A stretch of 64,000 nucleotides of DNA from Bdellovibrionota bacterium (GCA_040386775.1 JAZKEU010000009.1:130568-194567); one strand, 5' to 3'; shown: positions 25,374-36,026, numbered from the stretch's first letter. Notes: a model not told the origin generated them from the letters alone. Translations and numbers: made by a program.

Positions 25374-26057
25374 ATAAATAAAACTATAATTACGACAAGA
25401 GGCCTTCTGTCTTCTAAACGAAGAATACTCTTCGTTTGTCATTGTATCGATATTCGAAAAATAAAGTTCTTGAATTTGAATTGGCAGTTCAAGCATCTGC
25501 GCATGAACAATTTTTTTTAAATTGAAAAAATATTTATGAGTATCTTCATCGTGAATGTATTGGCCATGATCGATCTCGGTGCATTTTATTAACTTCATCG
25601 CGACATCTTCATCAACTTCAAAGCTTTTATATTGAATATGTGGCCCAACATAAACTGAAATTAAAGGTGAACGAGACTCTTTGGTAAATTGCTCAAGGCC
25701 GATCTTTGTAATTTTATTCTCAACCCCTCGCCATCCGGCATGAAGTCCCATAATCCATTTATTGTGCTGGTCATAGGCTAAGATAGGTAAGCAGTCTGCG
25801 GTTTGGATCACCAAGCCCAAGTTCTTTGTAGCAGTATAGTGACCGTCGGCTTGGTGCAGTTCATCGGTATACCTATCAAAATGAACAACTTTATTTCCAT
25901 GGACTTGCTTTAAGAATTGGAATTGAATGCTTGGGAAAAAAGAAAAGTGTTCCTTTTCGAAATGTTTATTTCCAAAGAATAAGAAAACTTGATCATTTTC
26001 GTAGTATTGTCCGTAAACCTTACCATTCTTATCAAATGTCTTAAGACTTATGAGCAT
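25365..26057 (-). CDS. pgeF: Peptidoglycan editing factor PgeF (YfiH family)
   Basis: Cu-oxidase_4 family amidase-like enzyme that removes wrongly incorporated amino acids from peptidoglycan precursors. The three metal-site motifs are visible: QVHGNKVV, QTADCLPIL and MGLHAGWRGVENKI, followed by VGPHIQ. The 230-residue length is normal. It overlaps rluD by 17 bp, the common rluD-pgeF pair. Its 3' end overlaps the convergent small membrane peptide gene. Confidence 0.92.
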   Translation of the reverse strand: MLISLKTFDKNGKVYGQYYENDQVFLFFGNKHFEKEHFSFFPSIQFQFLKQVHGNKVVHFDRYTDELHQADGHYTATKNLGLVIQTADCLPILAYDQHNKWIMGLHAGWRGVENKITKIGLEQFTKESRSPLISVYVGPHIQYKSFEVDEDVAMKLIKCTEIDHGQYIHDEDTHKYFFNLKKIVHAQMLELPIQIQELYFSNIDTMTNEEYSSFRRQKASCRNYSFIYLK

Positions 26058-27051
26058 TGATTCCTGCCTCTTCGTAGAGCGGCACTAAGTCGCTCGGAAC
26101 AGGTGAAGTGAAATACATTTTTTCTTGGGTAGTGGGATGTACGAATCCCAATTCTTTTGCGTGGAGAGCAATCCTGGTCATGCTATCGATAAAACTCTTC
26201 ACGGCATGAGATTTTACATTTCTTTGTCTGTTCTTTGAGCCATAAGAAATATCGCCAACGATCGGATGTTGTTTCTCTGAAATGTGAACACGGATTTGAT
26301 GAGTTCTTCCGGTTTCTAACTTTACTTCTAGCAAAGTGAAGCCACGAGGAGAGTATTCAATTTTTTTAAAGTTAGTGATGGCAATTTTTCCTAGAGAGTT
26401 ATCTGGATTTTGGTGTTTCACAGAAGCGTATCTTTTTCTGTCATTAGGATGTCTCGCAAGGTAAGTCGTGATTTTCCCTTCTTTGTCTTTTACTTCGCCA
26501 AATACTAAAGCCCAATAGATTCTGTGAATGCTTCTGTCTTTGAATTGTTTTGCTAAGGCTTCATGAGTTTGATTGTTTTTTGCGACGACGAGTAATCCAC
26601 TCGTTTCTTTATCTAGCCTATGTACAATGCCGGGCCTGTTCTCGCCAAAGCCCATAGATAAATCTTTTGTATGGTGGATGAGCGCGTTCACCAGTGTGTC
26701 TTGCGCATGTCCGTGAGCTGGATGAACAACAAGATTTGCAGGTTTATTCAGAACCAACAAATCTTTATCTTCAAAAAGAATTTCCAGATTTAATTCAAAA
26801 GGAATTAAGCCTGTCTCAACTCGTTCTTGCGGAAGAGAGATTAAAAATTTATCTCCGCTTTGAGTTTGGTATGAGGATTTAACATTTTTTTCTCTGCCTG
26901 CAGAATCAATCAATTTCACTTTATCTTTATCGATAAGTTGTGCAGCCTTGGATCTTGAGCCAATGAGTGGGTGAGAAGATAAAACCTTATCTATTCTTTG
27001 ATTGATTTTATCTTCACCAATGATGATTTCGAACGAATTAGAATTCTCCAC
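26041..27051 (-). CDS. rluD: 23S rRNA pseudouridine synthase, RluD type
   Basis: Makes pseudouridines in helix 69 of 23S rRNA. An N-terminal S4-like RNA-binding domain (about 1-70) is followed by the catalytic domain with the essential Asp in GIVHRLDKETSGLLVVAK and the late HQIRVHISE block. At 336 residues it is typical of RluD, and the partner pgeF supports RluD over RluC. It overlaps the upstream J-domain/HTH gene by 14 bp. Confidence 0.92.
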   Translation of the reverse strand: MENSNSFEIIIGEDKINQRIDKVLSSHPLIGSRSKAAQLIDKDKVKLIDSAGREKNVKSSYQTQSGDKFLISLPQERVETGLIPFELNLEILFEDKDLLVLNKPANLVVHPAHGHAQDTLVNALIHHTKDLSMGFGENRPGIVHRLDKETSGLLVVAKNNQTHEALAKQFKDRSIHRIYWALVFGEVKDKEGKITTYLARHPNDRKRYASVKHQNPDNSLGKIAITNFKKIEYSPRGFTLLEVKLETGRTHQIRVHISEKQHPIVGDISYGSKNRQRNVKSHAVKSFIDSMTRIALHAKELGFVHPTTQEKMYFTSPVPSDLVPLYEEAGINAHKS

Positions 27052-27616
27052 GGGATTCAGTATATAGCTTCATATATGATTCACACACTTCTTTTGTGTT
27101 TAATTCTAAGATTTGTGCAATTTGCTTCACATAGCTACGTACGAATACAGCCGCAGGGAGTGCGTCAAAGTCATTGGCCTCAATCGCGATCAAATGATGA
27201 ACCCCAATGCAGGTTTTGTTGGCGATGTAGTTTAAGGAAACATTTTTCTTAAGCCTGATTTTCTTGATCAATAAGCCATCAAAGAAGTTAGTGTTGAGAA
27301 GTTCGTTCTCAAGTTCTGCTCCGATATCAAAACTATCATCTGTTTCAAACTGAAATTTTTCTTTAGGAGCATCAGTTTTCAGTGAATGGATAAATTGAGT
27401 TTGGCTTTTCATTTTTTTAACCAGAATGTTGTAAGCCTCTTCGACCCATCCTCTTAATTCTACGGCTTCTTCGGATCCGAATGAATTTGCGAACTCCGGA
27501 TTTTCAGGTGAATAGATCTGACAAGCCTTCTTGTAGGCTTGTTCAATTTCTTCAAGCGATGCCGACGGAGTAACACCTAAAATTTCATAATATTGTAAAT
27601 CGAGTCTTTGATTCAT
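27038..27616 (-). CDS. Degenerate J-domain fused to RodZ-type helix-turn-helix
   Basis: 192 residues. The start LQYYEILGVTPSASLEEIEQAYKK is a clear J-domain helix II, but the HPD tripeptide that activates DnaK is missing: the loop reads SPENPEF. Residues from about 115 form a HTH_25 domain (IRLKKNVSLNYIANKTCIGVHHLIAIEANDFDALPAAVFVRSYVK) as in RodZ, whose membrane helix and outer domain are absent. It is therefore probably a cytoplasmic adaptor or DNA-binding protein, not a DnaK cochaperone. It leads the rluD-pgeF operon. Confidence 0.8.
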   Translation of the reverse strand: MNQRLDLQYYEILGVTPSASLEEIEQAYKKACQIYSPENPEFANSFGSEEAVELRGWVEEAYNILVKKMKSQTQFIHSLKTDAPKEKFQFETDDSFDIGAELENELLNTNFFDGLLIKKIRLKKNVSLNYIANKTCIGVHHLIAIEANDFDALPAAVFVRSYVKQIAQILELNTKEVCESYMKLYTESRGEF

Positions 27617-27795
27617 AGCTACTTCCCCACTATTCCATGTTTATCTGAATCTTTTTTGCCTGCTATACATGACCTATAGCCCCTAATCCTTGGGCTTGAT
27701 ATATTCTAACACTATAAAAACGAATGAAAACAACTACTTTACTCTTTGAACCAAAGTCCAGCCAAGACCATAGTCTAGTCCAGAACCAAAAGCGA

Positions 27796-28485
27796 CTAAG
27801 CGCCTTTTGGTTTTAGTTTTTCTTCTGGGGAAGAAAGTCGTACGTAAAGAGGCTCTAGGGCTTCCCAGCTGATCGGTTTTTTGGAATCTTTGCTGAGTAG
27901 AGCAAGCTGATTGAGGTGAACGGCAGAGGGAATATCGTTAAAAGTCTTAGGTCTTTTGATTTCTAGAGAGGAATCAATTTTATCTTTGTAATATTCAAAG
28001 GCATCACCCACAAATAGAGTGTTCGGTTGTTTTAATAGGTCATTGAGCTTGAGAGCAGAAGCCACTTCGATTTCACCCGCCGGCATCCAGTTATTCCCAG
28101 CACTCACAAACTTACCCACATAACAAAGCTCACTGTGTGCATTGATTGCGACAAGAAGCTTTTGATCATCGAGGGAGGCGCCCTGAGCAATGGTTTCTAA
28201 AGAATTAAAAGTGTAGATCGGTTTATGAGTAAAAAACCCTAGGGTCTTTATCGTATTGATAGAGATTCGAATTCCCGTAAAGCTGCCAGGCCCAACATTC
28301 ACCGCGTAGGCATCGATATCTGATTGCTTGAGATTATGATTTTTTAGAGCTTTGACTAGAAATCCTGCGAGAAGTTCTGCGTGGGACTTTTCTTGCTTCC
28401 AACTGAAAGTTTCGAGAATTTGAGAATCTCTCTGCAACGAGAGAGATCCTTCGGAGTGGCTGGATTCAAGACCGAGAAGTAGCAT
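27796..28485 (-). CDS. tsaB: tRNA t6A biosynthesis protein TsaB
   Basis: Inactive paralogue of TsaD that scaffolds the complex making N6-threonylcarbamoyladenosine at tRNA position 37. The ASKHA fold shows LGLESSHSEGSLSL at the N-terminus and YAVNVGPGSFTGIRISINTIKTLG, the family signature. 229 residues is normal. Its start abuts the rseP stop. A stem of AACCAAAAG and CTTTTGGTT spans its stop codon and could end transcription. Confidence 0.92.
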   Translation of the reverse strand: MLLLGLESSHSEGSLSLQRDSQILETFSWKQEKSHAELLAGFLVKALKNHNLKQSDIDAYAVNVGPGSFTGIRISINTIKTLGFFTHKPIYTFNSLETIAQGASLDDQKLLVAINAHSELCYVGKFVSAGNNWMPAGEIEVASALKLNDLLKQPNTLFVGDAFEYYKDKIDSSLEIKRPKTFNDIPSAVHLNQLALLSKDSKKPISWEALEPLYVRLSSPEEKLKPKGA

Positions 28486-30146
28486 TACTGCAAAAGACGA
28501 GTGACGTCATTTACAAAAGCAAACACCATCAACGCTAACAATAGAACCAATCCAACTTGTTGCGCGATTTCCATTTTTCTCATGGAAAGTGGCGCACCCT
28601 TGATAGCTTCAATGGTGTAGAACACCAAGTGTCCACCATCAAGAATCGGAATCGGAAGTAGATTCAATACAAACAAATTAATCGAAATGATCGCCATGAT
28701 TTTCATGAAAGGGCTAATGCCTATTTCAAAAGTCTTTGAAGCCAGCTGTCCAATCATGATGGGTCCACCGATAGACTTTGCAGAAACTTTGTTCTGAATG
28801 AGTCTTACGAAAGACATAATTGTTGCCTTTGTCCAATACACAGATTTTACAAATCCATTTTTGATTGCTTTCACCGGGTTTGAAGTTCTCTCCACAAATG
28901 TGAATGGAGGAGCAATAGCCATCGCTGTGATCACGCCAAGAGCATAAACTTTTTTCTCTTTACCTGTCGGCGTTGTCTGATCGATCAATTCCGGAGTTAC
29001 CACAAGAGATTCATTCTTTCCACCTCTTGTCACTACGATTGCTAAGGGTTTATCTTCAGGCTTGTAAGATTGAATGTTATTTACAATCTCTTGCCACGAA
29101 GAAACAGTGTTGCCATTCACAGAAACAATGCGGTCGCCTTCTTTCATTCCTGCTTTGGCAGCTGCGCTATCTTCCATTACTTTTGAAACATATAAGTCTG
29201 AACTCTCAATACCAAACGACTTTAAAAGCTCCAGAGGGCTCGAGCCAGTCTTGCTGATTTCGATTGAGTAAGGCTCCTTCTTTTCTTCAACTGGTTGAAT
29301 TTTTAAAGAAATATTTGTATTTGTAGAAGCTTGAATTGCAGAAACCAATTCCTTAAATCTTAAAACTTCTTTTCCATCTACATGAGTAATTTGATCACCA
29401 AGTCTCAAGCCAGCTTTGTAAGCAGCACTATCTTCGCTGATAATACCTATAGTGGTTGCAGATGAAGCAAAGCCAAGTCCCTCAATCTCACCAACAAAAT
29501 CTTCGCTAGAAAGAATATTTTTATTTGGAGCCAGTTTTGCGCGCGAAGAAAATTTGGAAATTTCTTCCGAATTAAACCTTTGAACTTCAAAATTTAAATT
29601 TTTATCTGCGTTGTCTTCCACTGTTGTTTGGACTTGCTCCCAGGTTGCAACAGGAGCGTCGTTCACCTTTAAAACCTTATCGCCAGATCTAAAACCATCA
29701 GTATAAGCCTGAGAGTTCGTTGGAACATCACCAAGAGTTGGTTGAATAGTTTCTTCGCCGACAAGAGAGATCAGCGTGAAAAGAACGATGGCAAAGAAGA
29801 AGTTCATCAATGGACCAGCAAGGACCACTGCGATTCTTTGACCAACGGGCTTATGATTGAATGCAAATTGCTTTTCACTTTCTGGAACCTCGGCCGTTGG
29901 ATCATCTCCAAACATCTTTACGTATCCACCCAGTGGGAAAAGAGAAATGCAATATTCCGTATCACCCTTTTTGTATTTGAATAATTTTTTACCAAAACCA
30001 AGGCTGAATGTCTCTACGCGAACACCATAATATTTTGCCACTAGGAAATGTCCTAGTTCGTGAACAAAAATCAAAAGACCTAAAAGGATGATCAAGGGAA
30101 CGATGAAAGAAAATCCTTGCTGTACATAACCGATGAGAACTTCCAT
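28485..30146 (-). CDS. rseP: Site-2 intramembrane protease RseP with three PDZ domains
   Basis: Zinc metalloprotease that cuts transmembrane regulators such as anti-sigma factors. HELGHFLVAKYYG near the N-terminus holds the zinc site and LLPIPILDGGHL near the C-terminus the third ligand. At 553 residues it is about 100 longer than E. coli RseP. Three PDZ-like repeats can be read (around residues 130-180, 225-275 and 310-375: AGLRLGDQITHVDGKEV, AGMKEGDRIVSVNGNTV), one more than usual. It lies between tsaB and cdsA; dxr, the usual neighbour, is absent here. Confidence 0.93.
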   Translation of the reverse strand: MEVLIGYVQQGFSFIVPLIILLGLLIFVHELGHFLVAKYYGVRVETFSLGFGKKLFKYKKGDTEYCISLFPLGGYVKMFGDDPTAEVPESEKQFAFNHKPVGQRIAVVLAGPLMNFFFAIVLFTLISLVGEETIQPTLGDVPTNSQAYTDGFRSGDKVLKVNDAPVATWEQVQTTVEDNADKNLNFEVQRFNSEEISKFSSRAKLAPNKNILSSEDFVGEIEGLGFASSATTIGIISEDSAAYKAGLRLGDQITHVDGKEVLRFKELVSAIQASTNTNISLKIQPVEEKKEPYSIEISKTGSSPLELLKSFGIESSDLYVSKVMEDSAAAKAGMKEGDRIVSVNGNTVSSWQEIVNNIQSYKPEDKPLAIVVTRGGKNESLVVTPELIDQTTPTGKEKKVYALGVITAMAIAPPFTFVERTSNPVKAIKNGFVKSVYWTKATIMSFVRLIQNKVSAKSIGGPIMIGQLASKTFEIGISPFMKIMAIISINLFVLNLLPIPILDGGHLVFYTIEAIKGAPLSMRKMEIAQQVGLVLLLALMVFAFVNDVTRLLQ

Positions 30147-30216
30147 GAAATACCTTCTTCAAGATTTGAATTAATAATCTAAAGTAAACTAGAATTTAAT
30201 TTTATAATTTTGAGAG

Positions 30217-31011
30217 CTAAATCGCAATATAATAAAACACAGGAAGGGCAAACAAGATGCCATCAAAACGATCTAAAAATCCGCCATGGCCAGGGAGTAG
30301 AGAGCCAGAGTCTTTTGCTCCGGCTACGCGTTTAATAAGCGATTCAAAGAAGTCGCCGGACTGGGCTAAAATGCCTGCAACGGCGCAACTCACACCTAAT
30401 GTAGCTAGATTCGCTTCTGGGAAGAAATATGAACCAAGTCCTGCGCCTAAAATAATTGATGCCGCAAGACCCCCAAGAGCGCCTTCGAGAGTTTTATTAG
30501 GAGAAATTGCAGGTATTAATTTATTTTTTCCGAATTTCCTACCAACAAAATACGCTGCGACATCGCCTGCAAATACGACACCCAAACAAACGATAAACCA
30601 ATAAGCACCATTATAAAGCATCAATAATTTGGTGGTTAGTGCAGGCAAAAGTCCGACATAAGCAAAGCCCAGAGAATATAAAGAAATAATTTTTAGATGT
30701 TCTGCGTTTTCCTTATCAGAATAAAGAACCAAGATAAGAGCCATTGAAAGAGCCGTGATCAAAAACAAAAAGGGTAAGAAGTGTGCGGGCAGATAGTTGA
30801 ACACTAATGTAGAAACAAATGTTTGAACAATAAAAGGATAAACTAGCTTTGGAGCCAGAGTTTTAAAAAGCAGCTTCGCGGTCTCATATTGCATAAAGAG
30901 AACAAGTGCATGAACCAGATAAATAAAATACTGAGCACCTAAAAAAGCGCAGCCCATAGCAATGGCCAATAGTATAATAGCAGTGATTGTTCTTTTTAAA
31001 GTCTGACCCAT
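30217..31011 (-). CDS. cdsA: Phosphatidate cytidylyltransferase
   Basis: Makes CDP-diacylglycerol from phosphatidate and CTP in the inner membrane. About eight hydrophobic segments and the signature near the C-terminal third (GDVAAYFVGRKFG, then SPNKTLEGALGG, ending with DSGSLLPGHGGFLDRFD) identify it. 264 residues fits. It follows uppS by 31 bp in the conserved rpsB-tsf-pyrH-frr-uppS-cdsA order. Confidence 0.95.
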   Translation of the reverse strand: MGQTLKRTITAIILLAIAMGCAFLGAQYFIYLVHALVLFMQYETAKLLFKTLAPKLVYPFIVQTFVSTLVFNYLPAHFLPFLFLITALSMALILVLYSDKENAEHLKIISLYSLGFAYVGLLPALTTKLLMLYNGAYWFIVCLGVVFAGDVAAYFVGRKFGKNKLIPAISPNKTLEGALGGLAASIILGAGLGSYFFPEANLATLGVSCAVAGILAQSGDFFESLIKRVAGAKDSGSLLPGHGGFLDRFDGILFALPVFYYIAI

Positions 31012-31042
31012 TAACCACTCTCTAAAGGTTCAAATAAAACGT

Positions 31043-31768
31043 TCAAATATTATTGGAAGTCATTTGTTCTGAGGTTCTTCCAAATCTTCTTTCACGTTTA
31101 TTGTAATCTTCAATGGCACGAAGTAAATCGTTTTTTGTAAAATCCGGCCATAGAGAATCCGTAAACATCAATTCCGTGTAGGCAGATTGCCACAAAAGGA
31201 AGTTTGAAAGTCTTTGTTCGCCACTTGTACGAATGAGAAGATCAGGATCTGGAAGCTCTGCGGTTTCTAGCAAGCCAGAAATAGTTTCTTCCGTCACATT
31301 ATTGGGTTGTAGTTTTCCTAAAAGAATAAGTTCATGAGCTTTTTTGAAAGCTTGAACAATATCTTCTCGTCCACCATAACTGATCGCCATATTGAGAGTC
31401 ATTCCCGTGCAGCCGGCTGTCGCATCCACAGTTTTAATGATTTCTTTTACGATTTCTTGTGGAAGGCGTTCAATTTGTCCAAGCACTCTAAATCTAATAT
31501 TTTGTTTTACAAGGAGTGCTCTTTCGCGCACGAGATATTTAAAAAGAAGTTTCATGAGAAGTTCAACTTCTTGTCTCGGTCTATTCCAATTTTCAGTGCT
31601 GAATGCATAAAGAGTCAAATGAGGAACGCCGACTTCTCTCACAGCAGTGATGATCTTCTTCGCGACTCTTACGCCTTGAATATGACCAAAAGCACGATGG
31701 CGCCCTTTGTTCTGCGCCCATCTGCCATTGCCGTCCATAATGATGGCTATATGGTTGAGAGTTTTCAA
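31043..31768 (-). CDS. uppS: Undecaprenyl diphosphate synthase
   Basis: Cis-prenyltransferase that makes the C55 lipid carrier for peptidoglycan. The Asp of HIAIIMDGNGRWA, the RxxGHxxG-type AFGHIQG, and the C-terminal DLLIRTSGEQRLSNFLLWQ with AYTE are all present. 241 residues. It begins 11 bp after the frr stop. Confidence 0.96.
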   Translation of the reverse strand: MKTLNHIAIIMDGNGRWAQNKGRHRAFGHIQGVRVAKKIITAVREVGVPHLTLYAFSTENWNRPRQEVELLMKLLFKYLVRERALLVKQNIRFRVLGQIERLPQEIVKEIIKTVDATAGCTGMTLNMAISYGGREDIVQAFKKAHELILLGKLQPNNVTEETISGLLETAELPDPDLLIRTSGEQRLSNFLLWQSAYTELMFTDSLWPDFTKNDLLRAIEDYNKRERRFGRTSEQMTSNNI

Positions 31769-31779
31769 ACTTCGAGCTC

Positions 31780-32337
31780 CTATACGGTCATCAATTCTTT
31801 TTCTTTGTCGCCAGCAGTTTGATCCACTTTTGCAATATAATCATCTGTCAATTTTTGAATTTCTTCTTGGGATTTTTTGCTTTCGTCTTCGCTGATTGCT
31901 TTGTCTTTAAGAGCAGCTTTTACCTCTTCGTTAGCATCACGGCGCGCGTGTCTTACCGCAACTCTTGCGTCTTCAACAACTTTACCGATTTGCTTAACTA
32001 GTTCTTTACGTCTTTGTTCTGTAATTTCTGGAAGCTTTAATAGAATTTTTTTGCCATCGTTTATTGGAGTCATGCCCAAATCACTTTTTACGATAGCGGC
32101 TTCGATTTCTTTTAATGTGCTCACTTCCCAAGGTGCAATCATAAATGTTTTTGCATCTGGGCAGCTCAAAGCTGAAACTTGCGAGAGTGGAGTTACAGTT
32201 CCGTAGTAGACTACTTTAATAGAATCGAGCATTGATGTGTGTGCTTTACCAGTACGAACTTTCCCTAATTCTCTTTTTAGAGAATCAAGACCCAACTTCA
32301 TTTTTTCTTCAGCTTTTGATTTGATTTCTTTTACCAT
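31780..32337 (-). CDS. frr: Ribosome recycling factor
   Basis: Splits post-termination ribosomes together with EF-G. 185 residues, exactly the family length. LKRELGKVRTGKAH matches the first helix, SALSCPDAKTFMIAPWE the middle domain and RRELVKQIGKVVEDARVAVRHARRDANE (shown in part) the last helices. Part of the rpsB to cdsA operon, 25 bp after pyrH. Confidence 0.96.
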   Translation of the reverse strand: MVKEIKSKAEEKMKLGLDSLKRELGKVRTGKAHTSMLDSIKVVYYGTVTPLSQVSALSCPDAKTFMIAPWEVSTLKEIEAAIVKSDLGMTPINDGKKILLKLPEITEQRRKELVKQIGKVVEDARVAVRHARRDANEEVKAALKDKAISEDESKKSQEEIQKLTDDYIAKVDQTAGDKEKELMTV

Positions 32338-32362
32338 ATTAAATTCCTCGAAATATTTATAT

Positions 32363-33737
<1,375 letters not shown>

Positions 33738-33755
33738 TTGAATGCTCCTCCGGTT

Positions 33756-33776
33756 TCAGCGCTTGCTTGGGCAAGC
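33756..33776 (-). promoter_or_regulatory. Intercistronic hairpin between rpsB and tsf
   Basis: On the minus strand the gap reads GCTTGC-CCAA-GCAAGC followed by GCTGAAA, then GGAGGAG and the tsf start. The same hairpin, GCTTGC-TCAG-GCAAGC followed by GCTGCAA and GAGGAG, precedes groEL at 41973. It could be an RNA processing or coupling element. Confidence 0.55.
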
Positions 33777-33790
33777 ACTATCCTTCTTTC

Positions 33791-34675
33791 TTAGTTAGTT
33801 TCTTCGTCAGTTGTTGTTTCAGTCTCAGCTTGTTCAAGTTCAGCTGCGATTTCAACATCGTCCGCTGTTCCTACAGCAACTAGCTTACGAGCAGCAGCGG
33901 CTTTTGCAGCAGCTTCAGCTTTAGAATCTTTTTTAGTTGCAGTTCCTTGAGCTTCGTCACCTTTATCCGTACTAGATCTGATTTTATCTTGATAAAGCTT
34001 AGCACCTTCTAAGTAGCTATCAGCGATAAGGTTAGCGAAAAGTTGAATTGATCTGATTGCATCGTCGTTTCCAGGAATTGGATATTGAATCACATCTGGA
34101 TCCGCGTTGGTGTCAGAGATGCCTACAACAGGAATTCCAAGAACTTTTGCTTCATGAACAGCAATGTGTTCTTTCTTTAAATCCACGATGAAGATCGCCT
34201 TTGGAAGATCTTTCATATCTTTGATACCTTCAAGATACTCAGTCAATTTTTCTTGTTCTTTGTCCATTCTAGACTGTTCTTTTTTGCTAAAGTATTGGAA
34301 CTCGCCTTTTTCTTTCATTAATTCTAATTTTTTCAAACGATCGATTGAAGCTTTGATAGTTACAAAGTTAGTAAGTGTTCCACCCAACCATCTTTTTGTA
34401 ATGTAGTACTGACCACATTTTTCCGCCGCTTCTTTTACAACTGTTGAAGCTTGTTTCTTTGTACCAACAAAAACCATTTTTCCGCCTTGAGCAGAAACTG
34501 TTTTTACGAAATCAGCCGCTTTTTGTGCCATCAAAACTGATTTTTGTAGATCGATAATATGAATCCCAGAACGTGTACCGAACACGTAATTTTTCATTTT
34601 TGGATTCCATCTGTGTGTTTGATGTCCGAAATGAACACCGCACGAAAGCATTTCTTTGATAGTAACTTGAGCCAT
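33791..34675 (-). CDS. rpsB: 30S ribosomal protein S2
   Basis: Small-subunit protein near the mRNA exit. GVHFGHQTHRWNPKMKNY, FVGTKKQA, RWLGGTLTNF and PVVGISDTNADPD are canonical. The 294-residue chain carries a C-terminal extension of roughly 50 residues rich in Ala, Glu and Thr. It heads the operon that runs to cdsA and probably further. Confidence 0.97.
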   Translation of the reverse strand: MAQVTIKEMLSCGVHFGHQTHRWNPKMKNYVFGTRSGIHIIDLQKSVLMAQKAADFVKTVSAQGGKMVFVGTKKQASTVVKEAAEKCGQYYITKRWLGGTLTNFVTIKASIDRLKKLELMKEKGEFQYFSKKEQSRMDKEQEKLTEYLEGIKDMKDLPKAIFIVDLKKEHIAVHEAKVLGIPVVGISDTNADPDVIQYPIPGNDDAIRSIQLFANLIADSYLEGAKLYQDKIRSSTDKGDEAQGTATKKDSKAEAAAKAAAARKLVAVGTADDVEIAAELEQAETETTTDEETN

Positions 34676-34860
34676 TATAGCCTCCCTGGTTAATCTTCCT
34701 TCTCAACTGGATTACTTTATCGCTATCAACGATCAGCACCAGGTGTGTTGAGAAGTGTTTATTTTCTTGGAGTAACTCCAAAAATTGTCCTTATTAATTT
34801 TTAAGGTCCAAAAGATGTAGCATGGGAGGGCGCACCGGTGCAAATTCATTGACGAAAATA
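34676..34860 (-). promoter_or_regulatory. rpsB leader with long stem and possible promoter
   Basis: A stem pairs CTTCTCAAC (34699-34707) with GTTGAGAAG (34747-34755), with inner CTGG/CCAG pairs. A second small stem TTGGAG-TAA-CTCCAA lies at 34767-34781. Upstream on the minus strand TTGCAC followed about 17 bp later by CTACAT, with the palindrome GCACCGGTGC at 34832-34841, may be the promoter. S2 is known to repress its own message in other bacteria, so a structured leader here is plausible. Confidence 0.4.
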
Positions 34861-34883
34861 CATGCATTGGAGATCTAATAGTG

Positions 34884-36005
34884 CTACGCGTTAACAAGAT
34901 CGATTGCCGGTAGATCTTCCGTATGAACCTTCGATTGATTAGATATGAGGTTATTGATGATTTCAGTCGTGTATTGGGCAGCTGTTAGGGCGCCAATGAA
35001 TGGGTTGGTATGTTCCACCAGGTGATTCGAACAAAGTCCAATATTTTCAATACCCTCAAGTTGGCCAAAGCGTTTTGATTTAAGATCGATATAGCCATGA
35101 GTTTTCGGCCATAGAGCGATTTTATCAAATTCATGATCATTTAAGGCTTCAGGATAAGCTCTTTTAAGCTGCCTTTTTAATTCTTTTAGGATGTGGACGC
35201 CTTCTTCATTGATGTCTGGAACATCGGAATTGATAAAGCTTATCCATTGAGAAGTTGATCCTTGGAATTTACCAACACTTACAACGGGATTTTTTTGAGT
35301 TCCGTAAAGCACATGAATTTCTTCTTTGTCTGTGATCGGAGTTTTATGAGCGATACTCAGTTGCAGCGTTGACCAGAAATTCCCTTTTGATAATCTAGCA
35401 AGAGCTTTTGCCGAAACCGCCTTGCCGGCTGTTGTTTCTAAATCCAAAAATTCGATTAAGTCGGATGGATTTTCTGCAAAGATAAAGTTTCTAGGTATCA
35501 AAGTGTCTTTGTCGTTGATTGTGATGTCGGTGATTTTTCCTTCAGCAACATTGATTGCTGTCAGAGTAGAGTTGTAGCGAATTTCTAATCCAGAAGTCAA
35601 AATGGTTTTGATCCACTCACTGACGCTGGGAGTGAATTCCATTCTGTCTGCGAAGAGGAAATCCTGTAAAAATTCGGATTCTTTTGGAGCGTGTTCTCCA
35701 AATCCTACGAAAGGTTCAAAGTGTCCTTTTTCAAAAGTAGTGGGTGGCAAAGATTTTTTAACGGCCTCGATATTGAAGAAATTTTTTTTGATCCATTCTG
35801 CAACTCTCAAAGAATTGTCATCGTAAGATGGAGTGGTGAACAAGCTGTGGATCGAAGCTTGGGCATGATCAATGGAGGCAAAATATTTGCCAGCTTTGTC
35901 TGTACTTTCAAGAATAAGGGTTTTGAAACCTTTTTGATGTAAGTAGTAACCTGTAAGTAAACCTTCTAAAGTTGCACCGTAAATGATGAATTCGAATTGT
36001 TTCAT
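34884..36005 (-). CDS. FAD/NAD(P)-binding oxidoreductase-like protein
   Basis: 373 residues. The N-terminus has a Rossmann strand and helix (FIIYGATLEGLLTGYYLHQKG) with an acidic end of the second strand (LILES), as in amine-oxidase or phytoene-desaturase flavoproteins. However, the loop is GATLEG instead of GxGxxG, which could weaken dinucleotide binding. The C-terminal GLCSNHLVEHTNPFIGALTAA resembles the FAD-binding tail. Substrate unknown. It ends the galU-priA minus-strand block, 21 bp after the CFI-box gene. Confidence 0.65.
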   Translation of the reverse strand: MKQFEFIIYGATLEGLLTGYYLHQKGFKTLILESTDKAGKYFASIDHAQASIHSLFTTPSYDDNSLRVAEWIKKNFFNIEAVKKSLPPTTFEKGHFEPFVGFGEHAPKESEFLQDFLFADRMEFTPSVSEWIKTILTSGLEIRYNSTLTAINVAEGKITDITINDKDTLIPRNFIFAENPSDLIEFLDLETTAGKAVSAKALARLSKGNFWSTLQLSIAHKTPITDKEEIHVLYGTQKNPVVSVGKFQGSTSQWISFINSDVPDINEEGVHILKELKRQLKRAYPEALNDHEFDKIALWPKTHGYIDLKSKRFGQLEGIENIGLCSNHLVEHTNPFIGALTAAQYTTEIINNLISNQSKVHTEDLPAIDLVNA

Positions 36006-36026
36006 AAAGTCAGTATTGCAGAGAGA

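Noticed and set aside
27724..27816. 29-codon ORF in the gap between tsaB and the J-domain gene
   Set aside because: No ribosome binding site; it ends inside the tsaB stop hairpin and shows no hydrophobic or other pattern.
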